Of a stretch of DNA of 64,000 nucleotides, positions 37,301-50,034 are shown one piece after another. This DNA is from Desmodus rotundus. Lineage: Eukaryota > Chordata > Mammalia > Chiroptera > Phyllostomidae. The notes below the pieces were generated by a model that was not told the DNA's origin, made no database searches, and saw only the letters and a program-made list of their open reading frames with translations. How positions within the stretch are numbered: position 1 is the stretch's first letter; every line of letters begins with the position of its first letter. The stretch covers positions 13,491,680-13,555,679 of the forward strand of contig NC_071391.1 of the NCBI RefSeq assembly GCF_022682495.2, given 5' to 3'. The position numbers and the translations under genes were made by a program.

Positions 37301-40300
37301 ACAGGGCGCCATAGCAGCTCTGCCTAATACATAGAAACAAACACAGGATGGCTGCCAAAATGAGGAGACAAAGAAACATGACTCAAATGAAAGAATAGAT
37401 CAGAACCCAAGAAAAAGAACTAAACGAAATGGAGATAAGCAACCTATCAGATATAGAGTTCAAAACCCTGGTTATAAGGATACTCAAGGCACTTAGAGAG
37501 GACCTCAGCAGCACAAATATATCCAGTCAGAAACAAAGGAAATAAAGAAAAATATACAGGGAAACAACAGTAGAGTGAATGAAGCTGAGAATCAAATCAA
37601 TGGTTTGCAATATAAGGAAGCAAAAAACAACCAATCATAACAACAAGAAGGAAAAAGGAATCCAAAAAAGCAAGGATGCTGTAAGCAGCCTCTGGGGCAA
37701 CTTCAAGCATTCCAATTTTTGCATCATAGGGGTGCCAGAAGGAGAAGAGAAGAGCAAGAAATTGGAAATCTATTTGAAAAAATAATGAAAGAAAACTCTT
37801 CTAATTTGGTGAAGGAAATAGACATGCAAGTCCAGGAAGCACAGAGTCTCAAACAAGATGGATGCAAAGAGGCCCACTCCAAGACACATCATAGTTAAAA
37901 CGCTAAATGTTAAAGAGAGACTCTTAAAAGCAGCAAGAGAAAAACAGCTAGTTACCTACAGGTGAGTTCCCATAAGACTGCCAGCTGATTTCTCAAAAAG
38001 AAACTTTGCAGGCTAGAAGGGACAGGCAATAAGTATTAAGTCGTGAAAAGCAGGAACCTATAGGCAACATTGCTCTATCCAGCAAAGCTACCATTTAGAA
38101 TTGAAGGGCAGATAAAGAGTTTCCTAGACAAAAAAAACTAAAGGAGTTCATCATCACCAAACCATTATTATTTGAAGTGTTAAAAGGACTTATTTAAGGA
38201 AAAGGAAGATCAAAACTATGAGCAATAAAATGGCAATAAATACATATCTATCAATAATTGAATCTTAAAAACTAGGCAGATGAGAACAGAGACAGAATCA
38301 TAGATACAGAGAGTGTTTTGTTGGTTGCCAGATGGGTAGAGTGTGTGGGGAAATGGGTGAAAAGGTGAGGGGATTAAGAAGTTCAAATAGTGGCTGGTAT
38401 GGCTCAGTGGATTGAGTGTTGGCCTGCAAGCCAAAGAATCACCGGTTTGATTCCCCCTCAGGACACATGCCTAGTTGTGGGCTGGGTTCCTGGTTGGGGA
38501 CGTGCGAGAGGCCCATGCATCTCTCACACATTGCTGTTTCTCTCCCTCTTTCTCCCTCCCTCCCCCTCTCTCTAAAAATCAATAAATAAAATCTTCAATT
38601 ACAGTTTACATTCAATATATTTTTTTTAAAGTTCAAATAGGTCAGTTTAAGTACAGTATAGGAAATGGAGTAGCCAAAGAACCTTTGTATGAGCCGTCAA
38701 CATGAACAATCATGTGGGGATTACCTGAGGGAGTGGTGGGTGCTGGGTTGAGGTGGGCAAAGGGAGAAAAATCAGGACAACTGTAATAGTGTAATCAATA
38801 AAACATAATTTAAAAAGACTTTTTAAATAATGTTTTTCTTTTTTTTAAGATTTTATTTCTTTATTTTTAGAGAGAGGGGAAGGGAGGGAGAAAGAGGAGA
38901 GAAACATCAATGTGTGGTTGCCTTTCACGTTGATCCCCAGCTGAGGACCCATCCCGCAACCCAATTGGGAATCAAAGCAACCACCCCTCTGTTCGCAAGC
39001 CAGTACTCAATCCACTGAGCCACATCAGCCAGGGCTAAAAATTCTTTTTAGTAAACAAAAAAAGAAGCAACCAATGAATGCATGTGTAAGTGGAAAAACG
39101 AAGTCAACATTTCTCTCTCTGTCTTCCTTCCTCTCTCTAAAATTAAATAAAATTTTTTTTAAATTAAAAAAAATCTATTTTTAAGGCAGCACATAAAACC
39201 TGTATTTATGCACCCATGTATAAGCTATCCTGCTGGCATCTTCTTGGATCTGAGATGCTAAAGATTAATAAAACATTTTAAAAAACCTCAAGTCACAGAC
39301 TACCAAATAATATATTTCTTTAAGTTGACTCAATCACACTACTAAAAGTAACTTGCATTAATTTATTCTAGATTTCCAGGTATAAATACCAGTCAATGGG
39401 TGGTTGGCTATTAAATCATAAGTAAAATTAGTCTTAGAACTGGGTTATGGTATATGGAATGCCTTAACTTTTCTTAGTTCATATCCTGTAACATACATAA
39501 CTATGCCCTTTTATTTGCTTTAAGTTGACATACTGACCTTACAGTCTGTACTTTGTAAGAGACCGGGTAACTCTACCACAGAAGGAACTATATTGTATGG
39601 CGTGGGTGATGACGTCAGTGGCACTATTCCATTTTTATTTATCCAGACTGTTGCTTTCAGCCCTGCATTGAGGCCTCCTTGTATACAGTTTTCTAGTGTG
39701 TCACTAACCATCACACCACCCCCAGGCTGTACCCTGAGGAGATCACAGCAGTAATAAAATATGGAAGGTGCCTGTTTCTCTTCTCTCAGTTCTCCACCTA
39801 CCACAACAGCATCAGAATAGGACTGACAGGCACAAGCCTTGATCTTCTCCCTCTGCGTCTGTGTTGTCTCCATTTGTTAATAAAAGCAGCCAGATCTCCT
39901 TTCAAAGTTCAGTGAGCATGTCTTTAACATCTTCTGCTAGTGTCATATGCTGTAAACGTGTAGATTTCCACAGAAAATAACATTGTTCAGCCAATTTCAT
40001 ATTGGCTGCACCACCCTTTGTTTCCTGAATTATTTCTTCCCAGTGTGAAGTCCATAGATCACTAATGCATGGATTGGAAGGATGAAAACATTCCTTGCTA
40101 GTTTAACTTGAACTTTGTCACCAATGATTTCAGCCTCTTCTTTGAAATGTTATTTTGATTGTAAAAGCTTTACTACCTTTTCTACTTGCCCCTGGCAGTG
40201 TCAATGAGTATATTGTCCATCCAGGTCAGAGGAAATGGTCTGTGTGTTTAGCCACAGGTGGGTATGACATTCCAACTCCAGGTCACAGCTGTGTAAGCAT

Positions 40301-43300
40301 AAGGCAGGCTCAAGGGCTGCATTTTTTTCTTACTATGATTTAAGAAATCTACATAAATTTACCTTCTTAATGATTTTTATATTATTATTATTTTTTTTAT
40401 CCTTACCCAAGAATACGGTTCTTGATTTTAGAGAGAGAGGAAAAAAGCTAGAAACATTGACGTGAGAGAGAAACATTGGTTGGCTCTCATAGGCGCCCCT
40501 ACCAGGGATCAAACCTGCAACCTAGGTGTGTGCCCTGACCAGGAATCAAACCCACAACCTTTTGGTATATGGGAGGATGCTTCAACTAACTGAGCCACCT
40601 GGACAGGGCAACTCTCCTAACAATTTTTAAATGTACAGCACTGTCAAATATATGCATGTAGCTGTACAACAGATCTCTAGAACCTTTGCTTTTTATATTA
40701 GTAAAACACTGTAATTGAACAATTATTCATTTTCTCGCTCCCATCCCCTGGTAGCCACCCTTCTGTTTGCTTTTTCTGTGAGTTTGATTACTTTAGATAA
40801 CTCATGTAAGTGGGATCATGTCCGTGTCTTTTGTTGATTGGCTTATTTCATTTAGCATAGTGTCCTTTAGGTTCATCCATGTTGCATCATATGACAAGAT
40901 TTTCTTGTTTTGGAAGGCAGATAATATTCCATTGTATGCCTATACCACATTTTCTTTATCCCCTCATCTGTTGATGGACATTTAGGTTGCTTCCACATCT
41001 TGGCTATTGTGAATAATTTTGCAGTGAACATCAGTCTACAATTATTTCAGTTCTTTTGGATGTGTACTCAAAGTGAGATTACTGGATCATATATGGTAGT
41101 TCCATTTTAAATTTTTTGAGGAACCTCTATGTTGCTTTTCATAGTGGCTATACCATTTTACAGTCCTACCAACTGTGGACAAGGATTCCAATTTTTTCAT
41201 ATCCTTGCCAACATTGTTATTTTCTGTTTTTTTTAAATATTTTTATTTATATTTATTTTAATGTATTTTATTTATTTTATTACATTTTTTGCTGATCTGG
41301 CAAAAATAAGTATAATTTTGATTGATTTACCAAAAAAATAATAATAGCAATTATATACCCTTTTTGCTCCCAAATGACTTTTTTGAAAAATTTGGTGCCT
41401 ATGCTTATATATAAGGATTTCTGATACCAAGAATTAACCAGTCAGATGCAATCTGATTATGAGAGTGACCAATAAGATGCAACTCTATTACATGACCTAC
41501 ATATTTATGGATCAGGAGAGGGCATTCACACCAGGTGGCTATTGTTGTATTGGCTGTTGTCATTTTTTTATTTGACAATCTAAGGGAAAAGAGGTCAGGG
41601 CCCCTGACTATTGCATGTGGTATTGCACGTGGGTTGCTTTCATAACTTGGTGATTGTAAGTAACGCTGCAATAAACATAGGGTTACATGTATCTTTTTGA
41701 ATTAGTGTTTTATGTTTCTTTGGAAATTTACCCAGAAGTAGAATTGCTGAGTCATAAGAATCTTCGTACTGTTTTCCATAGTGGCTATAACAATCTGCAT
41801 TAGTGCATGGGGAACCACTAGTGCACGAGGGTGCCCCTTTTTCCACATCCTCACCAACACTTGTTGTTTGTTGATTTATTGATGATAGCCATTCTGACTG
41901 ACAGGTGTGAGGTGATACTTCATTGTGGTTTTAATTTACATTTCTCTGATGATTAGTAACTGAGCATGTTTTCATATGTCTGTGGGCCATCTGCATGTCA
42001 TCTTTGGAGAAGTGTCTATTCAGGCCCTCTGCCCATTTTTTAATTGGATTATTATTATTATTTTTAATGTCAAGTTGAATTATTTAGTAATATCAGATAT
42101 TAACCCCCATCCACCACCTTTTTTTTCTTTTGCTGCGGCCTCTGTGATGCAGTGTTTTTTTAACTCTTGTGGTCTCCTTAGGTTCCCTTTCTTCTCTCAT
42201 GTTCTGACAGAATGATTTGGAGTTGAGCAACACTAGACTCAAATTCTGGCTCTTTATAATCTTGGGCAGGTTAAGTAGCCTCTCTAAACCTCAACTCCCT
42301 CAATTGTAAAATTGTATGTGAGGGTTAAGTAAGTTAAATAAACATCAGTTGCTTTTACAAGTCTAGGTGCTTAAGAAATGCCTACTCTTTTCTCCCTTTT
42401 TCCATTATTACTTTGCTCCCCAAAAAAGAAAAAGAAAAAACAAATCCTCTCCTTTTGCCAGGCTATTTTCTTTTTTTGTCTGTTAGTATCATTTTTTGGA
42501 CATCAGTATTCATGAAGTATCTGAAATCTCACCATGTAAAACTGTAGTAAACTAAGTACATAAAAATGTGAGGTGCCTTGAAATATGGCTGTTGAGGTAA
42601 GGCTGGTAGGTTACTTCCATTAGTTACTTACTATAGAGACAATGAGATTCTATTTTAGAAAGTTCACCAATACAAAAAGTAGTTTGGTACAAAACAAGGG
42701 GATGGGATATTATCTTCATTTTTCCTGCACTCTTTTGTATTGATTTGTGCAACAACAACAACAACAAAACACCCCACAAAAAAACAAAACAAAACCCACA
42801 AAACTGGTCCCGAATCTTGATAAGGGAGGGAGCACAAATTGCTTTAATTACCCAAATTCTAGGGCCACCTTCTGCATTGAGAGGGAGCCATTCAGGGCAG
42901 AAATGTTTTGGAAAGATGGAGAGCCTGATTGGGACAGAGAGGAAAGAGTAGCAGGTCTTTCTAAATTCACATTGGCCCTTGTGACCAATCTCAAGATCTC
43001 CTGCATTTGGACTCACAGCAAGTTTGTGTTGAGTTTTATTGTTAAAAGATCTGTTTCCAAACGTCTTGTTTGACGTTTTGCTTTAGTGGCCAAGGTTCCT
43101 TTGAGTACAGATGTGATTACTTTAGGCTTGTGAGGTAACTTCATAGACTTACTTCTAATGCTACTGTTGTGACCAGCTCAAAAGTTCCACAAGACCAGGA
43201 GCTATTTTTTTCTTCATTTGCTGATGTATAACAAACCACACAACAAAACTTAGTGACTTAAAATAATAATTTTATTATCTTTCATTGTCCTTTCTGGGCT

Positions 43301-46300
43301 CAGTTGTGAAGTTCTTCTGCTGGTCTTGCTTGAAGTCTCTCTAGAGCCATTTGGAGGCTCAGTTGGAACAGCTAGGCCTTTCTCCCTCTCATTGTAGTCT
43401 CAGAGACTCCTCTTGTCATGTGGCCTCTCCAGCAGACTTTTTACATAGCAGCTTGGAGCTTCTAAAAGTGACAATTCCAAGGAGGAAGAAATGGATGCAC
43501 CCAGAACTGGCACAGATCGGCACATTCTCTTGATTAGAGCAAAGAATAAACTGGCCTAGATTTAGTTTGGGAGGGAACCACACATGGGCAAGAAAACTAA
43601 GAAGTATGGTTCTTTGGGGTCTATCTTTGGAGACTAGCTACTACATGTATCATACTTAATTTATGTACTACTACATACCCAAAAGTAGGCACTCAATAAA
43701 TAATTGTGGCTTGAATCAGTGGTTGGATAGAGCAAAAGACAGATTGGTAGATAAGATGACTGACTGTTATTGTTGGTTTATTTGAACGAGACTCTTATGA
43801 TTCTTAGGGCTCAGATAACCATGTTTATGCTTTTCCCGTACACGTGTCTCTTTCTAAGAAACTACTTTTTTTAGGCAGAGTGACTTGGGTGGCCAAAGTG
43901 CATCATGTTCCCTGTAGACACTTCGGGAGTTGTAACCCCAAAAAGGAAAACTAAATCACTATTTACTGAACTATGTGCTTGGCTACTGTACTTTATATAT
44001 GTTCTTACTTAATCATAACAACCTTATGAAATAGGAATTTCTTCTTAAAATTGGACGCTGAGGATAATGAACTTGACTAAGGTCACACAGCTAGTGACAC
44101 AGATGATGAATTTAAATTGCATTCTAATTCTAAAGTTAAAGCATTGACTTCCCTTATATATTAGTAACACGGGAAAAATTTATACGATCTGAAGAGAAAC
44201 CAGAGTATGCCTCATATATTAGTTATTCAGAGTTTCTCTTGGTTAGGCACAGACTATTGAGATATTATCAGAGGGGTTCTCAATAGCAGTAATTTGAACA
44301 TTTAGGGCTGGACAATTCTTTATTGTGGGAGTCTGTCCTTTACATTGTAGGAGGTTTAGCAGCATCCCTGGCCTTCATCCACTAGATGCTAGTGGATTCC
44401 CCCCCACCCTGTTGCAGTAACCAAAAAATGTTTCCAGATGTTGCTGTATGTCCCCTGGGGGAACCCCTCCTGTTAAAAACCACCAGTAAGTTATGTCATG
44501 ATTCGCTGTCCTTTCATTTTGTTGTTTCTTTAATATTCCATCTCATAAGGCACTGGCTTCACACCATCATATTCTTATAATAGCTATAATAGAACTGCCT
44601 GGTTCTGATGTTCTTGAGTCATGCCTTTCTCCTATTGCCTCACTCCTCTTTTGCCTTGTCTTTGTGCTTTTGTCTGTGATACCCCTAAATCAAATGCAGC
44701 TGTGGTGTTTGTAAGGACCCAGGTATCGATTCAACAGGCATTCAGATCTCCGAGATTATAACCATTAGTGCTAGTGAAAAGAAGGCAGTTTACTTTCTAA
44801 TTATGGTAGAAGGGGGAAATGCATAAATATTTAGGGAGCTGGAAATTAAATGGCTTCCAGGCTCCACAGAGTTAATCTTCAGGGTAGTACTGATTGACAT
44901 GCTGGAGGATGTTAATATGCTAGTCTTCTGGGGAGCAATTCTTTTGGGGAATGGGGGAGGAAAGTAGAAATTGCAGTTTCTCTATTAATTGTACTTTAGG
45001 TGTCATTTATGACAATTTCATGTTGTCTAGACAGAGGGAAATGGTGGAGAAATTATTCCATTGTAGTCAAATGCTGAGTCCAAAAGGAATCAAGAAGGTT
45101 GTTGAAGTCAGGATCAGGGTGAAAGGGCAAGTAGTATCCCAAGAGGTAAAGCAGTGAAAATCAAATGTCACTAAGAGAAGCAGCTGTTCAGAATGAACCC
45201 AGGATATAAGAAAAATGATTGTACTCAGAGCTTTGTGTTAGCTCAAGGGCTAGTAGTGGATTGTCTGGGGTCGCAGGTAGAGTCTCTGCCCTCTTGTCTA
45301 TTTCTGTAGACTCCAGAAACCTCATAACTTGAACAGACGTGAACCAGAAAGGCTGCTTCTTTGCCTCTGGTTAATAAACACCCCAGTCCACTGTGCATTC
45401 CTTTTTCCTCATTATTGTAAGGCTTCATTTACTCACTCTGCTGTTGGCTCGAAGGTTTTGCTTCATATTACAGAGTATAGTGTTTGCAATATGCCAGGGT
45501 CAGTAGCCTGTCACTTAACAGCAAATGCCTTTCGTCAAGGGTTTTTTAAATTTTAGGTCTGGAACAAGAATGTGAAAAATAATCTAAGAAGAAATCTACA
45601 AGTTTGCTGTAATTGAACAATAAATGATTCTACCAATATATTTGTAGAATTAGGGTGTCTAGAGATAGACTTTTTTTGCAGTTGTCTTTTCTGAATGAAA
45701 TCAGCTGAGAATTCAGGATTATTGAATTATCTAAGCCTCTTCTTGATTTGGTGGGGGGACACAACCAATCAATCAGGATGTACTACCTCTTAATTAAAGT
45801 CTAAACCTGTATATCACAGCTGCTCTTTGTGGGGGGATGTGTGCATGTGAGTATCAGAACTAGCTGTGGAACTTTTCATAGATATGCTCTTATTCAACCT
45901 TTGGTGAAAAGCCTCTGATCTAAATTCCTAGTTGAAACAAAAGAAGTCTGATCTGTAAGCAGACCACCTAATTCTCCCAGAGGAAATGGATTTGGAGGTA
46001 GAGTACACATGTCCATGTAGATTACCTTGGGCCTTTGACTTCAGATGCTGACAAAAGTGAGTTTTTAATATTGACCGGTTTCATAACTGTAGTGTAATTT
46101 GTTGAGGATACACAAGAGCTAAGCATAGTACCAACCAATCATTTTACAGTTGTATTAAAAACAACCAAACAGCAGATGGTCAGATGTTCCCAGAAGGATC
46201 TGGCTGACTTTTTAGGCAAGACTTTTATATAGCTAGATACACAGTTGTGCACCACATGTGAGTTCGGTTTCCAGCATCTTTCCTTTTGTTGTACTCTGAT

Positions 46301-49300
46301 GTTTTACCACCTATCGCTCATTACACAGAGGCATTGAGGGATACATTAATGATTTGTAAAGATATTTTAAAACTTTTCTGGGCTAAAGGCATTATTTTGA
46401 ACCCCATGAATTGTTTATGCTTGATGATAGTAAAATAAGGCCTGTCCTCTCAACATGAGCTGTGAGTTCTTCAAGCAGTGTGTTTGTTTTTTCCTGAGGG
46501 TAGCCTTATAGGAGTGCCACCTTGCTGTGGTATACCCCACAGCAGGGGCAGGAATTGCCTACCAGGCTCTGCTGTCAACTGCATCATGTGCTACAAGTGC
46601 ACCCCTAGAAACTGGGGGGCCCTGCAGTGATCAGATGAGTGCCTATCTTTGGATAACTTAAACGATAATTGCCAGTGTGTGAAATGGGGAGGCTCTCATG
46701 CCTCCGCTTTAAAGCAGAGATGTCAATTTGGAAATCATAATAGAGGTGTCGTTTCAGAACACACAATTATTTTTTACAAAGAATAAGAGCTTGTCATCTC
46801 CCAGCCCAGGCATGCGCCAAGGCAGAGATCTGGAGCTGGCAGAGCACGATTCAGAAATGAAGAGGGCAACAGAGCCTCCAGGTTTCTTTGTACTCCTGCC
46901 CCTTTGTCCTCCTGACAACATTGCCCTCTTTATCCTGTGAGGTCTTTTTTGGCAATACGCTGTCCAGGAGCATCAGTGGTAGCTTCCTAGGCAAGTAGCC
47001 AGCCTCTGACTTTATGATTTTATAAGCCTCCCAGGGACCAAGGTGTACCACATTTATTGGGAGAGCTATGTCAGCACTTTAACCTAAGTAGCTTAAGTGA
47101 CCAAAGGGAAGATGGGTGATGTAAAGCAGTTTCTGAAAACCTTGTTCTTTCAGGAATTTTAATATGAGTTTTTGGACATCTATCAATCTTTGAAAGTCAC
47201 AGGGTCAGTGAGGGGCAATCAGATATGTCTGCTTATTCTTCCGAATCTACTTAGGCATGCTGAGCTATTTTCTTAGATATTTACTGGTCTCCTATTATGT
47301 GTTAATTAGGTGTGAATTTTAATGGGGATAAAAAGATGACTTGGACCCAGTGCCTGCTTTCATGTAGCTTGTGGTCCAGTAGCAGAGATAAGACACAAGT
47401 AATTGCAGTACAAGGTGACTTGGGAGAGGCCTTTTAAGAGAGGTTTCAAAATATTATGGGGTATTGGGAAAGGGGGTGAATTTCTGGCTGGCAGAGTCAG
47501 GTGTTTGAGCTGTGAAGGAATTTTACAAGTAAAGTGGAGAAGAACTTTCCAGGAAGAAGAAAAATGTCCAACCAAAAAACATAGATAATGAGAGTGTTTT
47601 TATTTAGTTTAGCTAGAGAAATGGTCCCCAAAGTGTGGCCTGGGATATCTGAAGGCAAAACTAAAATGCTGTTGTTTTTTGTGTTTCATTCATTCTTCAT
47701 GAGTGTTCAGTGGAGTTTTCTAGAGGCTGCATGACATGTAATGAAGTTATTAGCCTGATGGTTAGTGGGCAGTGTGCTTGTATATTAAATTTTTTTGTTT
47801 TAATTTCAAATATAGTCAACATTGATAGATAACATTCTATAAATTAAAGTTCTTTGGCGTCCTCAGTAATATTTAAGAGGGTTAAAGGAGTTCTGAGATC
47901 AAACAGTTTGAAAATGACTGCTCTAGAGCATACAGTATATCCAGAAGAAATGAGAAATTTGGCTGCACAGCTTTGGATGCCAAGCTGAGGAATTTGGATT
48001 TTATTTCCTACACAGAAGGGTGCTATTAGTTTGGGTTTGGCTCCCCTGAACTGAAGTAGCAGATGTCACCCAGACATCAAAGCCAGGCTGGGCAATTACT
48101 CTTTATCATGGGGCACCGGTGGCATTTTAGCTTCTAGGAGCAGGCTTTCCATATTAGTATAGGTCACAAAGTTCTGGCAATCATTTGTTTCCAGTGATTG
48201 CAGAAGATTTGAGCATTTGTTGGCTTTAGGATATTGATTTTCTCTGTGATCTGACAACTAGTTGAAAGAATGTCTTCAGGATATCATTGTTTGGTAAGGG
48301 AGAATTGTCACTGGCTTGTCTGCTCTGTCTAGACTAGTACCCAGACTTTCTGTTGCTCAATCCTGATATTCATTGAATTAGAAACAAAGATTCTTTTCTT
48401 TCGGATGACCTATCATCTGCCCTGATAACACTGTTCTTTGCCCCAGTTTTCTTCCACTATTTTTTTTACTGTTTTCGTAGACATCAAAGGATACAGCTGA
48501 TTTAGGGGACCCCCTTATACATATTCAAAGTATTAGGGAAGAAATAAATAGTGGTATTTATTTAAAATTTTATAAATTTTATAGCTTGACTTATGAATTT
48601 TAGCAGGGTTTAATAATTATTTTTGATAACTCTAGTGTATAATACATTGATTTTGTTTTTTTATTCCAATCCTTAGTGACTACACCTTATCTTTCAAGGG
48701 ATTTTATGTAAGCAAATATTTCATTTTATTTTATTTTTAATATATTTTATTGATTATGCTATTACAGTTGTCCCAGTATTTCTCTATTTGTCCCCCTCCA
48801 CCCAATACCTGATTCTCTCTGACAATACCCCCCCCCCTTAATTTATGTCCATGTGCCATATATGTAAGTTCTTTGGCTACTCCATTTCCTACACTGCTCT
48901 TAACATCGCCCTGCCTACCTGTTCTATACCTACTAATTTGTACTTCTTAATCCCTGCCTCTGTACCCCCATTTTCCCCCTTCCCCCTCCCAACTGGTAAC
49001 CATCCAAATGATCTCTGTATCTATGATTCTGTTTCTGTTCTATTTATTCAGTTTATTTTTTAGATTCAATTGTTGATAGTTGTGAATCTATTGCCATTTT
49101 AATATATTTTATTTACTTTTAGAGGGGAAGGGAGGAAGAGAGGGAGAGAAACATCAGTGTGTGAGAGATACATTGATCAGTTGCCTCTGGCATGCCCCTG
49201 ACTGGGGACCTTTTGTTTGTAGGTTGATGCTCAGTCCACTGAGCCACACCAGCAGCCAGGGCTTTATTGCCATTTTAATATTCATAGTTTTGATTTTGTT

Positions 49301-50003
49301 TTTTTTAAATGAGTCCCTTTAACACTTCATATACTAATGGCTTGGTGATGATGAACTCCTTTAGCTTTACCTTGTCTGGGAAGTACTTTATCTGCCCTTC
49401 AATTCTAAATGATAGCTTTGCTGGATAGAGTAATTTAGGTTGTAAGTCCTTGCTTTTCATCACTTTGAGAACTTCTTGCCAGTTCCTTCTTGCCTGCAAA
49501 GTTTCTTTTGAAAATTCAGCTGGCAGTCTTAAGGGAACTCCTTTGTAGGTAACTCTCTGCTTTTCTTTTGCTGCTTTTAAGATTCTCTCTTTTTCTTTAA
49601 CCTTTGGCATTTCAATTATGATGTTTGATGTGGTCCTCTTTGGGTCCATCTTGTTTGGTACTCTCTGTGTTTCCTGGACTTGTATGTCTTATTTCCTTCA
49701 CCAAATTATGGAAGTTTCCCTTCATTTTTTCAAGTAAGTTTTCAATTTCTTGCTTTTTCTCTTCTCCTTCTAACATCCCTATGATTTGAATGTTGGTACA
49801 TTTGAAATTGTACCAGAAGCTCCTTACCCTGTCCTTGTTTTTTTGGATTCTTTTTTCTTCTTGCTGTTGTGATTGAATTTTTGTTTCTTCCTTGTGTTCC
49901 AAATCATTGATTTGATTCTTGGCTTCATCCAATCCACTGTTGATTCCCTGTAAATTTTTCTTTATTTATTTCATTTAGTGTAACCTTTATTTCTTCCTGG
50001 GCC

Positions 50004-50034
<31 letters not shown>

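Larger units (their letters stand above)
37042..39061 (+). mobile_element. HAL1-like half-L1 element inserted in a SINE, carrying two younger SINEs
   Basis: Flanked by a 15-bp duplication AAGAAGCAACCAATG at 37027-37041 and 39062-39076, which proves insertion through an L1-type target-primed mechanism. The body runs from caatcaagatgg (5' end) through a short 5' untranslated region and degraded ORF1 (about 37360-38195, including [18 protein letters not shown]) straight into the 3' region that ends aactgtaatagtgtaatcaa near 38803. No ORF2 homology lies between. ORF1 has several stops. SINEs occupy 38391-38628 (own 12-bp duplication) and about 38840-39037. It is the only one of the three half-L1 copies in the same orientation as AMBRA1. 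Confidence 0.85.
36943..39160 (+). repeat. Older Ves SINE interrupted by HAL1-like element
   Basis: Head and body lie at 36943-37041 and the rest at 39062-39160. The halves join across the 15-bp duplication, giving a normal Ves sequence (gaagcaaccaatgaatgcat then ctctctaaaattaaataaaa). Confidence 0.88.
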
